Shown: one piece after another, positions 29,762 to 38,427 of the stretch
Position numbering within the stretch: position 1 is the stretch's first letter
How the letters are laid out: every line of letters starts with the position of its first letter
Assembly (NCBI RefSeq): GCF_006715025.1
Contig: NZ_VFMK01000001.1
Location: forward strand, 5,552,597-5,616,596
DNA length: 64,000 nt
Source: Serratia fonticola
GTDB lineage: Bacteria > Pseudomonadota > Gammaproteobacteria > Enterobacterales > Enterobacteriaceae
Direction of reading: 5' to 3'
The notes under the pieces: generated by a model
Database searches by the model: none
Seen by the model: only the letters and a program-made list of their open reading frames with translations
Told to the model about the DNA's origin: nothing
Position numbers and translations under genes: made by a program

Positions 29762-30478
29762 TTATCTGCCGCGCAGTGTACCCGAAATCGCGCAGGTCGA
29801 CATCTCTGGATGCTGCTGTAGCCAGCGTAGAAAGGCCGGGCGGCGTGAAGCAATGGCATCGGCCCAACGAGTGGGCTCCGGCAAGCGATAACCCGCCATA
29901 CAGCGCTGCACCCAAGCCAATGCGCTGTCAGTACTGACACGATGGCCGGTAGCGATAAACAAAGGGTTGCAGCGCGCCTTGCTGCGCCATACCCATCCCA
30001 GTTGTTCGCCCTTGTCCTCCAGTGGAGCCAATGCACCCACGGTGGCATCCAACGGGGCAAACTTGCCGCACAGGCGCTTTTTCGCCACGCCAATAGTCGG
30101 CACGTTGACCAACAGACCAAAATGGCTGGCAACCCCCAACCGCCTTGGGTGAGAAATACCATGGCCATCAACAAAGATCAGATCGGGCTTCTGTTGCAGT
30201 TGCTCCCAAGCCGCAAGCAACGCCGGATACTCACGGAACGACAGGAAACCGGGGATATAAGGCAGGGTGGTATTGATACGGGCCACCTGATATTCCACCA
30301 GTTCCAGAGAAGGATAGCGCAGGATCGCAATTGCGGCGCGAGTTACCGCGCCTTCTTGCTCGAAACCCACATCCGCACCCGCAATAAACGCCGGGGGATC
30401 GCAAAGGAAATCATCATAACGAATGACTTCTTCTGCACGCTGTAACTGCTCTGCGCGCAGCGCTGAGGTATCAATCAC
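29762..30478 (-). CDS. nfi: Endonuclease V
   Basis: Deoxyinosine-specific endonuclease that nicks one base 3' of deaminated purines, starting alternative repair. 238 residues, slightly longer than E. coli Nfi (223), with the excess at the C-terminus. Metal and catalytic residues are present: Asp in GADVGFE (near residue 36), Glu in PGFLSFREYP (near 83), Asp in FVDGHGISHPRRLG (near 104). It is 16 bp downstream of hemE with AAGGAG before its ATG, so probably one operon. Confidence 0.97.
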   Translation of the reverse strand: MIDTSALRAEQLQRAEEVIRYDDFLCDPPAFIAGADVGFEQEGAVTRAAIAILRYPSLELVEYQVARINTTLPYIPGFLSFREYPALLAAWEQLQQKPDLIFVDGHGISHPRRLGVASHFGLLVNVPTIGVAKKRLCGKFAPLDATVGALAPLEDKGEQLGWVWRSKARCNPLFIATGHRVSTDSALAWVQRCMAGYRLPEPTRWADAIASRRPAFLRWLQQHPEMSTCAISGTLRGR

Positions 30479-30494
30479 TGCCTCTCCTTAAGAT

Positions 30495-31559
30495 TCAGCG
30501 ATGGTATTTAGCCGAAAGCGCATGCACCGCTTCAACAAATGCACCAGCATGTTCCGGCGGCACATCCTGATGAATGCCGTGACCAAGGTTGAACACATGG
30601 CCTTCGCCCTGGCCAAAACCGGCCAGAATAGTTTCTACTTCCTGCGCGATACGCTCCGGTGCGGCATACAGCATGGAAGGGTCCATATTACCCTGCAGAG
30701 CCACTTTGTCGCCCACGCGGCGACGCGCATCGGCAATATCAGTGGTCCAGTCCAGACCAAGCGCATCACAGCCGGTAGCCGCCATCGCCTCCAGCCACTG
30801 GCCGCCGCCTTTGGTAAACAGCGTTACCGGTACGCGGCGCCCGTCGTTTTCACGCAGCAGGCCATCGACGATTTTATGCATATAGTGCAGTGAAAATTCA
30901 CGGTAATCACGCCCCGTCAACACGCCACCCCAGGTGTCAAACACCATGACGGATTGTGCACCAGCCTTGATCTGGGCATTGAGATAAAGAATGACGCTGT
31001 CCGCCAGTTTGTCGAGCAGCAAATGCAGCGTCTGTGGCTCGGCGTACATCATTTTCTTCAGTTTGGTAAACGCCTTGCTGCTGCCACCCTCTACCATATA
31101 AGTCGCCAATGTCCACGGACTACCAGAGAAACCAATCAGCGGCACTTGCCCCTTCAGCTCTCGACGAATAGTGCGAACCGCGTTCATGACATAGCCCAGC
31201 TCATCTTCCGGATCGAACACCGGCAGCTTTTCTACATCGGCATGGCAGGTGATTGGCGAAGAAAAACGCGGGCCTTCCCCAGTTTCGAAATAGAGCCCAA
31301 GCCCCATGGCATCGGGGATAGTCAGAATATCTGAGAACAGAATGGCGGCATCCAGCGCATAGCGGCGCAGGGGTTGTAATGTCACTTCGCAGGCCAGTTC
31401 GGCATTTTTGCACAATGACATGAAATCACCGGCCTGAGCACGGGTGGCTTTGTACTCCGGCAAATAACGACCGGCCTGGCGCATCATCCATACAGGGGTG
31501 ACATCCACCGGCTGGCGCAATAAAGCACGCAGGTAGCGATCGTTCTTCAACTCATTCAT
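30495..31559 (-). CDS. hemE: Uroporphyrinogen decarboxylase
   Basis: Removes four carboxyl groups from uroporphyrinogen III to give coproporphyrinogen III in heme synthesis. 354 residues as in E. coli. Motifs include PVWMMRQAGRYLPEY near residue 21 (substrate-binding Arg), the catalytic Asp in AAILFSDILTIPDAMG near 71-86, and the C-terminal NLGHGIHQDVPP near 323. An AAGGGAG site precedes the start. Follows nudC and precedes nfi on the same strand, as in E. coli. Confidence 0.98.
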   Translation of the reverse strand: MNELKNDRYLRALLRQPVDVTPVWMMRQAGRYLPEYKATRAQAGDFMSLCKNAELACEVTLQPLRRYALDAAILFSDILTIPDAMGLGLYFETGEGPRFSSPITCHADVEKLPVFDPEDELGYVMNAVRTIRRELKGQVPLIGFSGSPWTLATYMVEGGSSKAFTKLKKMMYAEPQTLHLLLDKLADSVILYLNAQIKAGAQSVMVFDTWGGVLTGRDYREFSLHYMHKIVDGLLRENDGRRVPVTLFTKGGGQWLEAMAATGCDALGLDWTTDIADARRRVGDKVALQGNMDPSMLYAAPERIAQEVETILAGFGQGEGHVFNLGHGIHQDVPPEHAGAFVEAVHALSAKYHR

Positions 31560-31596
31560 TTATTGGGCTCCCTTGATAATCTGCCGCCATTGTACA

Positions 31597-32364
31597 TTAT
31601 TCTGCCCGACACAGCGCCACGGTGTCCTCGATCAGGCGGCGTGCCACGGTGCCCGGCGGTGGCAGCATCGGTAATTGGTCATAGCGATACCAACCCGCAT
31701 TGAGGAGTTCTTTTGGATCGTGGCGCAGTTCTCCCCCCTGATATTCCGCCATAAATGCCATCATCAGCGAATGGGGGAAGGGCCAGGGTTGCGAAGTGAC
31801 ATAGCGGAGATTTTTGATGGCGATATTGCTCTCTTCCATCACTTCGCGTGCCACAGCGTGCTCCAGGGTTTCCCCCACCTCCACAAACCCAGCCAGCACG
31901 GTATGTATCCCACCACGATGACGTACATGCTGTGCCAGCAGGATCTCATCATCACGACGAATGGCAACGATAACGCAGGGAGCAATCTGAGGGTAATAGC
32001 GTTCATGGCAGTGACCACACAGACAGGCACTCTCGGTTCGGCTGAGATGCATTTCGTGGCCACAATAGCCACAGAAACGATGCGAGCGATAAAAGTCGGC
32101 CAGTTGCACACCGCGCCCGGCCAGTTGGAACAGGTCACGATCGAGACTGAGCAGTTGCCGCACCGATCCCATATCTCTTGGCATGGATTGACGCACCAAC
32201 CATACCGGGGCCCCCTCCCATTCACCAATTTGCCTGGCCTGTTGACCGTGCAAAGAAAATGATGCTGCAGAACCAAATGGGAGTTCACCATTTGGTAACC
32301 AAATTTTGCTTTCATGGCTGATGATCCACCAGCCATTTTCGTTACCCGTTAATGCAAGTTCCAT
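31597..32364 (-). CDS. nudC: NADH pyrophosphatase / RNA NAD-decapping hydrolase
   Basis: Nudix hydrolase that cleaves NAD(H) and removes NAD caps from RNA. 255 residues from ATG 32364 (E. coli 257); a GTG four codons upstream at 32376 is possible but too close to its GAGG. A zinc ribbon CGYCGHEM..CLCGHC lies near residues 95-116. The Nudix box GFVEVGETLEHAVAREVMEE is near 158-177. The NudC-specific SQPWPFPHSLM motif follows it. Lies 37 bp before hemE and divergent from rsd. Confidence 0.95.
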   Translation of the reverse strand: MELALTGNENGWWIISHESKIWLPNGELPFGSAASFSLHGQQARQIGEWEGAPVWLVRQSMPRDMGSVRQLLSLDRDLFQLAGRGVQLADFYRSHRFCGYCGHEMHLSRTESACLCGHCHERYYPQIAPCVIVAIRRDDEILLAQHVRHRGGIHTVLAGFVEVGETLEHAVAREVMEESNIAIKNLRYVTSQPWPFPHSLMMAFMAEYQGGELRHDPKELLNAGWYRYDQLPMLPPPGTVARRLIEDTVALCRAE

Positions 32365-32461
32365 ATGTTGTTGCACAACCTCTGCTTCACTGGCAATCTA
32401 GGAATGGTCTTGTTACATTTTGATAACTTACTGTTTTGTTCTTTTACTCACGGAGTCAAAC

Positions 32462-32977
32462 ATGCTCAACCGGTTGGAAAGCCTGACTCAACGCGTTGGT
32501 GGCAGTAATGAATTAGTCGATCAATGGCTACAGGCACGCAAGCAGTTGCTAGTTGCCTATTGCGCTTTGGTCGGTATCAAACCCAACAAAGAAAAGCATA
32601 CGCCGCTGAATGAAAAAGCGCTGGAGAACTTTTGCCATAATCTGGTGGATTACCTCTCCGCTGGGCATTTTCATATCTATGACAAAATTATCAAACAAGT
32701 GGAAGGTTCTGCCAGTCCGAAAATGGCGCTGACCACCAAGTTCTATCCAAAGTTAGAGGCCAACACTGAAACCATTATGGCGTTCCACGATCGTTATACC
32801 GAAGTCGATATCGATCAGGACCTGTGTCTGGAACTCAACCAGGCTTTGTCAGATATCGGTGAAGCACTGGCATCACGTTTCGCGCTGGAAGATCAGTTAA
32901 TCCAACTGGCCGCAGAAACCTGGCAACAGGGCCAACCGGGCACAACGAATACTGAATCGCTACCACATCCAGCCTGA
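32462..32977 (+). CDS. rsd: Regulator of sigma D (anti-sigma 70)
   Basis: Binds sigma-70 in stationary phase and shifts RNA polymerase towards alternative sigma factors; also known to stimulate SpoT in E. coli. 171 residues (E. coli 158). The start MLNRLESLTQRVGGSNELVD at 32462 has GGAG seven bases upstream; the longer in-frame start at 32420 has none. All-helical Rsd/AlgQ family pattern, with LVDQWLQARKQLLVAYCALV at about residues 19-38. Next to nudC-hemE and upstream of thiC, as in E. coli. Confidence 0.96.
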   Translation: MLNRLESLTQRVGGSNELVDQWLQARKQLLVAYCALVGIKPNKEKHTPLNEKALENFCHNLVDYLSAGHFHIYDKIIKQVEGSASPKMALTTKFYPKLEANTETIMAFHDRYTEVDIDQDLCLELNQALSDIGEALASRFALEDQLIQLAAETWQQGQPGTTNTESLPHPA

Positions 32978-33012
32978 TATTGATCTCTATCCTCCTATAG
33001 ATTTCAAGTCAT

Positions 33013-33730
33013 AGCCAGGCAGCAACTGTGCGCCTCTCTGGGCGTTGAATGAAGTCATTGACCAGGGTGACAAATCTGTCGGGAGCAGATTTGAACGCTG
33101 CTTGCAGCGGCCCCATAGGGGAGAGGCCCATGGATGGGCCGAGTCACCAAAGTCAGCAACACCGTTGTAATGTGAAAGATGAAGTCTGTATCACTTACCC
33201 AATAGCTTTCGCATTGCAGCAAGGCGGCAACTGCGCGCATCCCTAGGAGCTGACTGAAGTCAGTGACCAGGGTGACAAATCTGTCGGGAGCAGATTTGAA
33301 CGCTGCTTGCAGCGGCCCCATAGGGGAGAGGCCCATGGACGGGCCGAGTAACCAAAGTCAGCAACACCGTTGTAATGTGAAAGATGAAGTCTGTATCACT
33401 TACCCAATAGCTTTCGCATTGCAGCAAGGCGGCAACTGCGCGCATCCCTAGGAGCTGACTGAAGTCAGTGACCAGGGTGACAAATCTGTCGGGAGCAGAT
33501 TTGAACGCTGCTTGCAGCGGCCCCATAGGGGAGAGGCCCATGGATGGGCCGAGTCACCAAAGTCAGCAACACCGTTGTAATGTGAAAGATGAAGTCTGTA
33601 TCACTTACCCAATAGCTTTCGCATTGCAGCAAGGCGGCAACTGCGCGCATCCCTAGGAGCTGACTGAAGTCAGTGACTAGGGTAAGCAAAGGCAGCCAAC
33701 ACCGCTGCAATGTGAAAGATGAAGGGTAAG
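33013..33730. repeat. Tandem array of 205-bp ERIC-split units (about 3.3 copies)
   Basis: The marker CAAATCTGTC recurs at 33071, 33276 and 33481, an exact 205-bp period; copies 1-3 differ by only a few bases. Flanks (33013-33070 and 33664-33730) are diverged left and right halves of an ERIC element. Each unit consists of an ERIC left half, a central insert of about 80 bp, an ERIC right half and a linker. The insert folds into four consecutive hairpins; in copy 1 these are 33071-33093, 33096-33109, 33111-33121 and 33125-33140. Open frames in it are by-products of the repeat. It lies between rsd and the thi promoter. Confidence 0.85.
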
Positions 33731-33731
33731 C

Positions 33732-33759
33732 TTGTAGTTTTTGTTGTCCCTCTTATACT
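33732..33759 (+). promoter_or_regulatory. Probable thi operon promoter
   Basis: TTGTAG (33732-33737), 16-bp spacer, TATACT (33754-33759), a few bases before the riboswitch begins. The -35 touches the end of the repeat array. Confidence 0.65.
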
Positions 33760-33766
33760 GGGAACA

Positions 33767-33875
33767 TCTTGTCGGAGTGCCTAGCGCTGATTTTTCATTA
33801 AATTAGCCAGGCTGAGACCGTTAATTCGGGATCCGCGGAACCTGATCGGGTTAAGACCCGCGAAGGAAACAAGAG
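33767..33875 (+). promoter_or_regulatory. TPP riboswitch (thi box)
   Basis: The THI-box landmarks are present in order: TCTTGTCGGAGTGCC at the 5' strand of P1, GGCTGAGACCGT, CGGGATCCGCGGAACCTGAT and CCCGCGAAGGAAACAAGAG closing P1. Thiamine pyrophosphate binding would reduce expression of thiCEFSGH. In E. coli the thiC leader acts on both translation and Rho-dependent termination. Here the sequence between aptamer and thiC contains an ERIC element, so the mechanism may differ. Confidence 0.95.
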
Positions 33876-33880
33876 TAATC

Positions 33881-34006
33881 TATACCCGTCATACTGGACG
33901 TTGTAAGTGCGTTGGCTTTCCTTGCTCACCCTAGTCACGAACTATTTGTACGCTCCTGGGATTTGCTGCGTTGCCGCCTTCCTTCAACACCGATTTTCAG
34001 GGTATA
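33881..34006. repeat. Full-length ERIC element in the thiC leader
   Basis: A 126-bp element with terminal TATACCC .. GGGTATA and the ERIC core sequences GCGTTGGCTTTCCTTGCTCA, CCCTAGTCAC, GCTCCTGGGATT and TTGCCGCCTTCCT. Length and order fit the 127-bp ERIC consensus. It starts five bases after the riboswitch and ends 105 bp before the thiC ATG, so it is transcribed as part of the 5' UTR. Confidence 0.87.
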
Positions 34007-34111
34007 CCGCCACAGGCAAGCCGACCTGCCTTGACTTGGCCATCATCATTACTCCCTCCGAGCTCCAGACAAGCAATTTTCCACACATCACTACACTGAT
34101 AGGAATTTGCT

Positions 34112-36055
34112 ATGTCTACTGTGAACAAACCTCGTGCCCGTAAAGAACAACGTGATGAAGCGCAGCATTTCATCGATTCTCTGCAAGGCGTTACCTTCCC
34201 CAATTCACGCCGGATCTACCTTGAAGGTTCACGCAGTGATATTCGAGTCCCCATGCGTGAAATTCAGCTCAGCCCGACGCTGATTGGCGGCAGCAAAGAT
34301 ACCCCCCAATACGAACCGAATGAAGCCATTCCGGTGTATGACACCGCGGGTCCCTATGGCGACCCACAAGCGGTGGTCGATGTACGCAGTGGCTTGGCAA
34401 AGATACGCGCAGGTTGGATCGCAGAACGCGCCGACACAGAATCCCTAGGCGGCGTCAGCTCCGGTTTTACCCAGCAGCGTCTGGTGGATGAAGGATTGGA
34501 TCATCTGCGTTTTGAACAGCTACCGCAGCCTCGCAAAGCCTTGGCGGGCAAGTGCGTCACCCAACTGCACTATGCTCGCGCCGGGATTATCACACCAGAG
34601 ATGGAGTTCATCGCCATCCGCGAAAACATGGGTCGTGAACGGATCCGTGGCGACGTACTGCGCCAACAGCATCGTGGTCAAAGCTGGGGAGCTAACCTGC
34701 CAGAAAATATCACCCCGGAATTTGTACGCCAGGAAGTGGCCGCTGGCCGTGCCATTATCCCCGCCAACATCAACCACCCGGAATCCGAGCCGATGATTAT
34801 TGGCCGTAATTTCCTGGTGAAGGTGAATGCCAATATCGGCAACTCGGCGGTGAGTTCTTCGATTGAAGAAGAAGTGGAGAAGCTAGTGTGGTCAACCCGC
34901 TGGGGGGCAGATACCGTGATGGACCTCTCCACTGGCCGTTATATCCACGAAACCCGTGAATGGATCCTGCGCAATAGCCCGGTGCCGATCGGTACAGTGC
35001 CGATCTATCAGGCATTGGAGAAAGTGAACGGCGTGGCGGAGAACCTGACCTGGGAAATGTTCCGCGACACCTTGCTGGAACAAGCCGAGCAAGGGGTTGA
35101 TTACTTCACCATCCACGCAGGCGTATTACTGCGCTATGTGCCGATGACCGCCAGGCGCCTGACTGGCATTGTCTCCCGTGGTGGCTCGATCATGGCAAAA
35201 TGGTGCCTGTCGCATCATCAGGAAAACTTCCTCTATCAGCACTTCCGCGAGATCTGCGAAATTTGCGCCGCTTACGATGTCGCGCTGTCACTCGGCGACG
35301 GCCTGCGCCCGGGCTCGATCCAGGATGCCAATGACGAAGCCCAGTTCGCCGAGCTGCATACGCTGGGCGAACTGACCAAGATTGCCTGGGAATACGATGT
35401 GCAGGTGATGATAGAAGGCCCTGGCCACGTCCCGATGCAGATGATCCGCCGCAACATGACCGAAGAGCTGGAACATTGCCACGAGGCACCGTTCTATACG
35501 CTTGGCCCGCTGACCACCGATATTGCACCGGGTTATGACCATTTCACCTCAGGGATCGGTGCAGCCATGATCGGCTGGTTCGGTTGCGCGATGCTTTGCT
35601 ATGTAACGCCAAAAGAACATCTGGGCTTACCGAACAAGGAAGACGTGAAGCAAGGGCTGATCACTTACAAAATCGCCGCCCACGCCGCCGATCTGGCGAA
35701 AGGCCATCCGGGCGCGCAGATCCGTGATAACGCTATGTCCAAAGCGCGCTTTGAATTCCGCTGGGAAGATCAGTTCAACCTGGCGCTGGATCCACAAACC
35801 GCCCGCGCCTATCACGACGAAACGCTGCCGCAAGAATCCGGCAAGATCGCCCACTTCTGCTCTATGTGTGGGCCGAAGTTCTGCTCAATGAAAATTTCCC
35901 AGGAAGTACGAGACTATGCCGCCGCACAAGAGGCCGCCAAGCCGATCGACCTGCAACTGAACGGCATGGAGAAAATGTCCGCTGAATTCCGCTCACGCGG
36001 CAGTGAGCTTTACCACAGCGCGGCCACTTTGCAGGAGGAGCGTAATAATGGCTAA
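34112..36055 (+). CDS. thiC: Phosphomethylpyrimidine synthase
   Basis: Radical SAM enzyme that rearranges aminoimidazole ribotide to HMP phosphate, the pyrimidine half of thiamine. 647 residues, near the E. coli length of 631. The C-terminal cluster motif CSMCGPKFCSMK (Cys-x2-Cys-x4-Cys) near residues 583-594 binds the 4Fe-4S cluster. A TIM-barrel core includes EGPGHVPMQMI and TDIAPGYDHFTSGIGAA. AGGA precedes the start. It leads thiCEFSGH; its end overlaps thiE by 8 bp and holds the thiE site GGAGGAG. Confidence 0.98.
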   Translation: MSTVNKPRARKEQRDEAQHFIDSLQGVTFPNSRRIYLEGSRSDIRVPMREIQLSPTLIGGSKDTPQYEPNEAIPVYDTAGPYGDPQAVVDVRSGLAKIRAGWIAERADTESLGGVSSGFTQQRLVDEGLDHLRFEQLPQPRKALAGKCVTQLHYARAGIITPEMEFIAIRENMGRERIRGDVLRQQHRGQSWGANLPENITPEFVRQEVAAGRAIIPANINHPESEPMIIGRNFLVKVNANIGNSAVSSSIEEEVEKLVWSTRWGADTVMDLSTGRYIHETREWILRNSPVPIGTVPIYQALEKVNGVAENLTWEMFRDTLLEQAEQGVDYFTIHAGVLLRYVPMTARRLTGIVSRGGSIMAKWCLSHHQENFLYQHFREICEICAAYDVALSLGDGLRPGSIQDANDEAQFAELHTLGELTKIAWEYDVQVMIEGPGHVPMQMIRRNMTEELEHCHEAPFYTLGPLTTDIAPGYDHFTSGIGAAMIGWFGCAMLCYVTPKEHLGLPNKEDVKQGLITYKIAAHAADLAKGHPGAQIRDNAMSKARFEFRWEDQFNLALDPQTARAYHDETLPQESGKIAHFCSMCGPKFCSMKISQEVRDYAAAQEAAKPIDLQLNGMEKMSAEFRSRGSELYHSAATLQEERNNG

Positions 36056-36686
36056 CATCAGCACGCCCTTCCCCGCTACGCCGCACAAACTGGGTTTATA
36101 CCCGGTCGTCGACAGCGTTGAATGGATCGCCCGCCTGCTGGATGCAGGCGTTACCACCATCCAGTTACGCATCAAAGATCTGCCAGACGAACAGGTAGAA
36201 GCTGACGTTGCCGCCGCTATCGCCCTCGGCAAACGCTATCAGGCACGGCTGTTTATCAATGATTACTGGCGGCTGGCGATAAAACATCAGGCCTACGGCG
36301 TTCATCTGGGACAGGAAGATCTGGATACCACCGATCTGGCGGCCATCCATCGGGCAGGATTGCGCTTGGGCGTTTCCACCCATGACGACACCGAACTGGC
36401 CCGAGCGATCGCAGTAAAGCCTTCCTATATCGCGCTGGGGCATATCTTCCCAACACAGACCAAAGAGATGCCCTCCGAGCCACAAGGCCTAACCGAACTG
36501 AGGCGCCACGTCGCCGGACTGCAGGCGTTCCCGACCGTAGCCATTGGTGGGATAAGCATCGATCGGGTTCCTGCGGTACTGGACTGTGGTGTCGGCAGTA
36601 TCGCCGTTGTCAGCGCCATCACTCAGGCGCCGGACTGGCGTGCGGCCACAGCGAAACTGCTGCAACTGATTGAAGGCAAGGAGTAA
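36048..36686 (+). CDS. thiE: Thiamine phosphate synthase
   Basis: Couples HMP diphosphate and thiazole phosphate to thiamine phosphate. 212 residues (E. coli 211) starting MANISTPFPATPHKLGLYPV. TIM-barrel motifs: TIQLRIKDLPD (near residue 40), FINDYWRLA (66-74), GVHLGQEDLD (82-91) and GHIFPTQTKEMPS (near 130), the pyrophosphate loop. The start with GGAGGAG overlaps the thiC end, so translation is likely coupled. Confidence 0.97.
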   Translation: MANISTPFPATPHKLGLYPVVDSVEWIARLLDAGVTTIQLRIKDLPDEQVEADVAAAIALGKRYQARLFINDYWRLAIKHQAYGVHLGQEDLDTTDLAAIHRAGLRLGVSTHDDTELARAIAVKPSYIALGHIFPTQTKEMPSEPQGLTELRRHVAGLQAFPTVAIGGISIDRVPAVLDCGVGSIAVVSAITQAPDWRAATAKLLQLIEGKE

Positions 36687-36690
36687 TGCA

Positions 36691-37440
36691 ATGCTCAATG
36701 ACCAAGAGTTTCTGCGCTACAGCCGCCAGTTGCTGCTGGAAGATATCGGCCCAGAAGGACAGGAAAGCCTGAAACGGGCAACGGTGCTGATCGTCGGGTT
36801 AGGCGGATTAGGTTCCCCGGCAGCACTGTATTTGGCGGCCGCTGGCGTCGGCACCTTGTTACTGGCCGATGATGACAAGCTGCATCTGACCAATCTGCAA
36901 CGGCAAATTCTGTATCGTACCGGCGACGTCACCGCCAGTAAGGCCCAACTGGCAAAACGCCATTTGCAGGCACTGAATCCTCTGGTGGAATCCATTGCGC
37001 TGGAACAACGCCTGCAAGGAACAGAGCTGAACAATGCCATTGCTCGTGCCAATCTGGTACTCGATTGCTGCGATAACATGGAAACCCGCCATGCGGTTAA
37101 TGCCGCCTGTATCAAAGCAGGTGTGCCGTTAATTAGTGGTAGTGCGGTGGGGTTTAGCGGCCAACTGCTGGTTATCGAACCGCCCTACGCTCACGGTTGT
37201 TATGTCTGCCTCTATCCGGAGCAGGCCGAACCACAACGCAACTGCCGCACAGCGGGCGTCCTTGGGCCGGTCGTCGGTGTGATCGGCACGCTGCAGGCGT
37301 TGGAAGCCGTCAAAATGCTGGCCGGGATACCCTCTTCCCTGAGTGGCAAACTGCGTCTGTTCGATGGCAAACAGCAAAGTTGGAGCACCCTGCAACTGAG
37401 CAAGGCCAGCACCTGCCCGATTTGTGGAGGCTCAGCATGA
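36691..37440 (+). CDS. thiF: ThiS adenylyltransferase
   Basis: E1-like enzyme that adenylates the C-terminus of ThiS so it can accept sulfur for thiazole synthesis. 249 residues (E. coli 251). Nucleotide-binding GLGGLGSPAALYLAAAGVG near residue 35, DLDNL-type LHLTNLQRQILY near 65, zinc-binding CYVC (near 171) and CPIC near the end, and the NCRTAGVLGPVVG segment with the active-site Cys near 184. ATG 36691 has AAGGAG seven bases upstream. Confidence 0.97.
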   Translation: MLNDQEFLRYSRQLLLEDIGPEGQESLKRATVLIVGLGGLGSPAALYLAAAGVGTLLLADDDKLHLTNLQRQILYRTGDVTASKAQLAKRHLQALNPLVESIALEQRLQGTELNNAIARANLVLDCCDNMETRHAVNAACIKAGVPLISGSAVGFSGQLLVIEPPYAHGCYVCLYPEQAEPQRNCRTAGVLGPVVGVIGTLQALEAVKMLAGIPSSLSGKLRLFDGKQQSWSTLQLSKASTCPICGGSA

Positions 37441-37637
37441 AGATCCGGCTCAATGACCAATTACTGGAACTCGAGCAGTCGTTAAGCATTATCGCCTTGC
37501 TCGAACAGTTGGAACGCCACCAGCCAGGCACCGCTCTGGCGATAAACCAGACCATCATCCCTCGCACCGATTGGGCGACCCACTACGTGCAGGACGGTGA
37601 TGATATCCTGTTATTTCAAGCGATTGCCGGAGGCTGA
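37437..37637 (+). CDS. thiS: Sulfur carrier protein ThiS
   Basis: A 66-residue ubiquitin-like sulfur carrier. MKIRLNDQLLELEQSLSI at the start and the obligatory C-terminal Gly-Gly (FQAIAGG), the site of adenylation and thiocarboxylate formation. The start overlaps the thiF stop (ATGA). Confidence 0.97.
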   Translation: MKIRLNDQLLELEQSLSIIALLEQLERHQPGTALAINQTIIPRTDWATHYVQDGDDILLFQAIAGG

Positions 37638-37638
37638 C

Positions 37639-38427
37639 ATGGTGAAAATCGCCGACACGACCTTTACTTCCCGTTTGTTTACCGGCACCGGTAAATTTGC
37701 TACGCCCGCGCTGATGCTGGCGGCATTACAGGCTTCTGGTTCCCAACTGGTCACCATGGCAATGAAGCGCGTCGATCTGCGCGGCGGCAACGACGCTATT
37801 CTGGCGCCGCTACAACAGTTGGGCGTGAAACTGCTGCCCAATACTTCAGGGGCGAAGACCGCCAGTGAAGCCGTGTTTGCTGCCCGGCTGGCACGTGAAG
37901 CGCTGGGCACCCACTGGGTAAAACTGGAAATCCACCCGGATGTGAAATACTTGCTCCCAGACCCGATTGAAACGTTAAAAGCGGCAGAAACGCTGGTCAA
38001 AGAAGGCTTTGTGGTGATGCCTTACTGTGGCGCCGATCCGGTCCTGTGCAAACGACTGGAAGAAGTCGGCTGTGCCGCCGTGATGCCACTCGGTGCGCCT
38101 ATCGGCTCCAACCGTGGTTTACGCACCCGTGATTTCCTTGAAATTATCATTGAGCAGGCCAAGGTCCCCGTCGTGGTCGATGCCGGAATTGGCGCACCTA
38201 GCCACGCGTTAGAAGCAATGGAACTCGGTGCCGATGCGGTACTGGTCAATACCGCTATCGCGGTAGCTCGCGATCCGGTGCAAATGGCCCGGGCTTTCCG
38301 ATTGGCAGTAGAAGCGGGGGAATTAGCACGTAACGCCGGATTAGGCCGCCGCCAACCTATCGCCGCCGCGTCCAGCCCACTGACCGCCTTCCTCAATCAA
38401 ACAGAGGAGTACGCTGATGGTCAGTAA
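37639..38427 (+). CDS. thiG: Thiazole synthase
   Basis: Combines deoxyxylulose phosphate, dehydroglycine and ThiS thiocarboxylate into the thiazole phosphate. 262 residues (E. coli 256). The Schiff-base Lys lies in KLEIHPDVKYLLPD near residues 94-107. The phosphate-binding loops include GAPIGSNRGL and DAGIGAPSHA, and GADAVLVNTAIAVA follows near 197. The start MVKIADTTF has GGAGG just upstream, at the thiS stop. The stop overlaps thiH by 11 bp. Confidence 0.97.
   Translation: MVKIADTTFTSRLFTGTGKFATPALMLAALQASGSQLVTMAMKRVDLRGGNDAILAPLQQLGVKLLPNTSGAKTASEAVFAARLAREALGTHWVKLEIHPDVKYLLPDPIETLKAAETLVKEGFVVMPYCGADPVLCKRLEEVGCAAVMPLGAPIGSNRGLRTRDFLEIIIEQAKVPVVVDAGIGAPSHALEAMELGADAVLVNTAIAVARDPVQMARAFRLAVEAGELARNAGLGRRQPIAAASSPLTAFLNQTEEYADGQ

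Noticed and set aside
33055..33710. Several 60-93-codon frames in the 205-bp repeats (peptides such as MGLSPMGPLQAAFKSAPDRF)
   Set aside because: They repeat with the DNA unit, read through hairpins and ERIC halves, and occur on both strands without ribosome sites.
33907..34143. 78-codon frame in the thiC leader
   Set aside because: It reads through the ERIC element and into the thiC start; considered as a leader peptide but no site or conservation can be shown.
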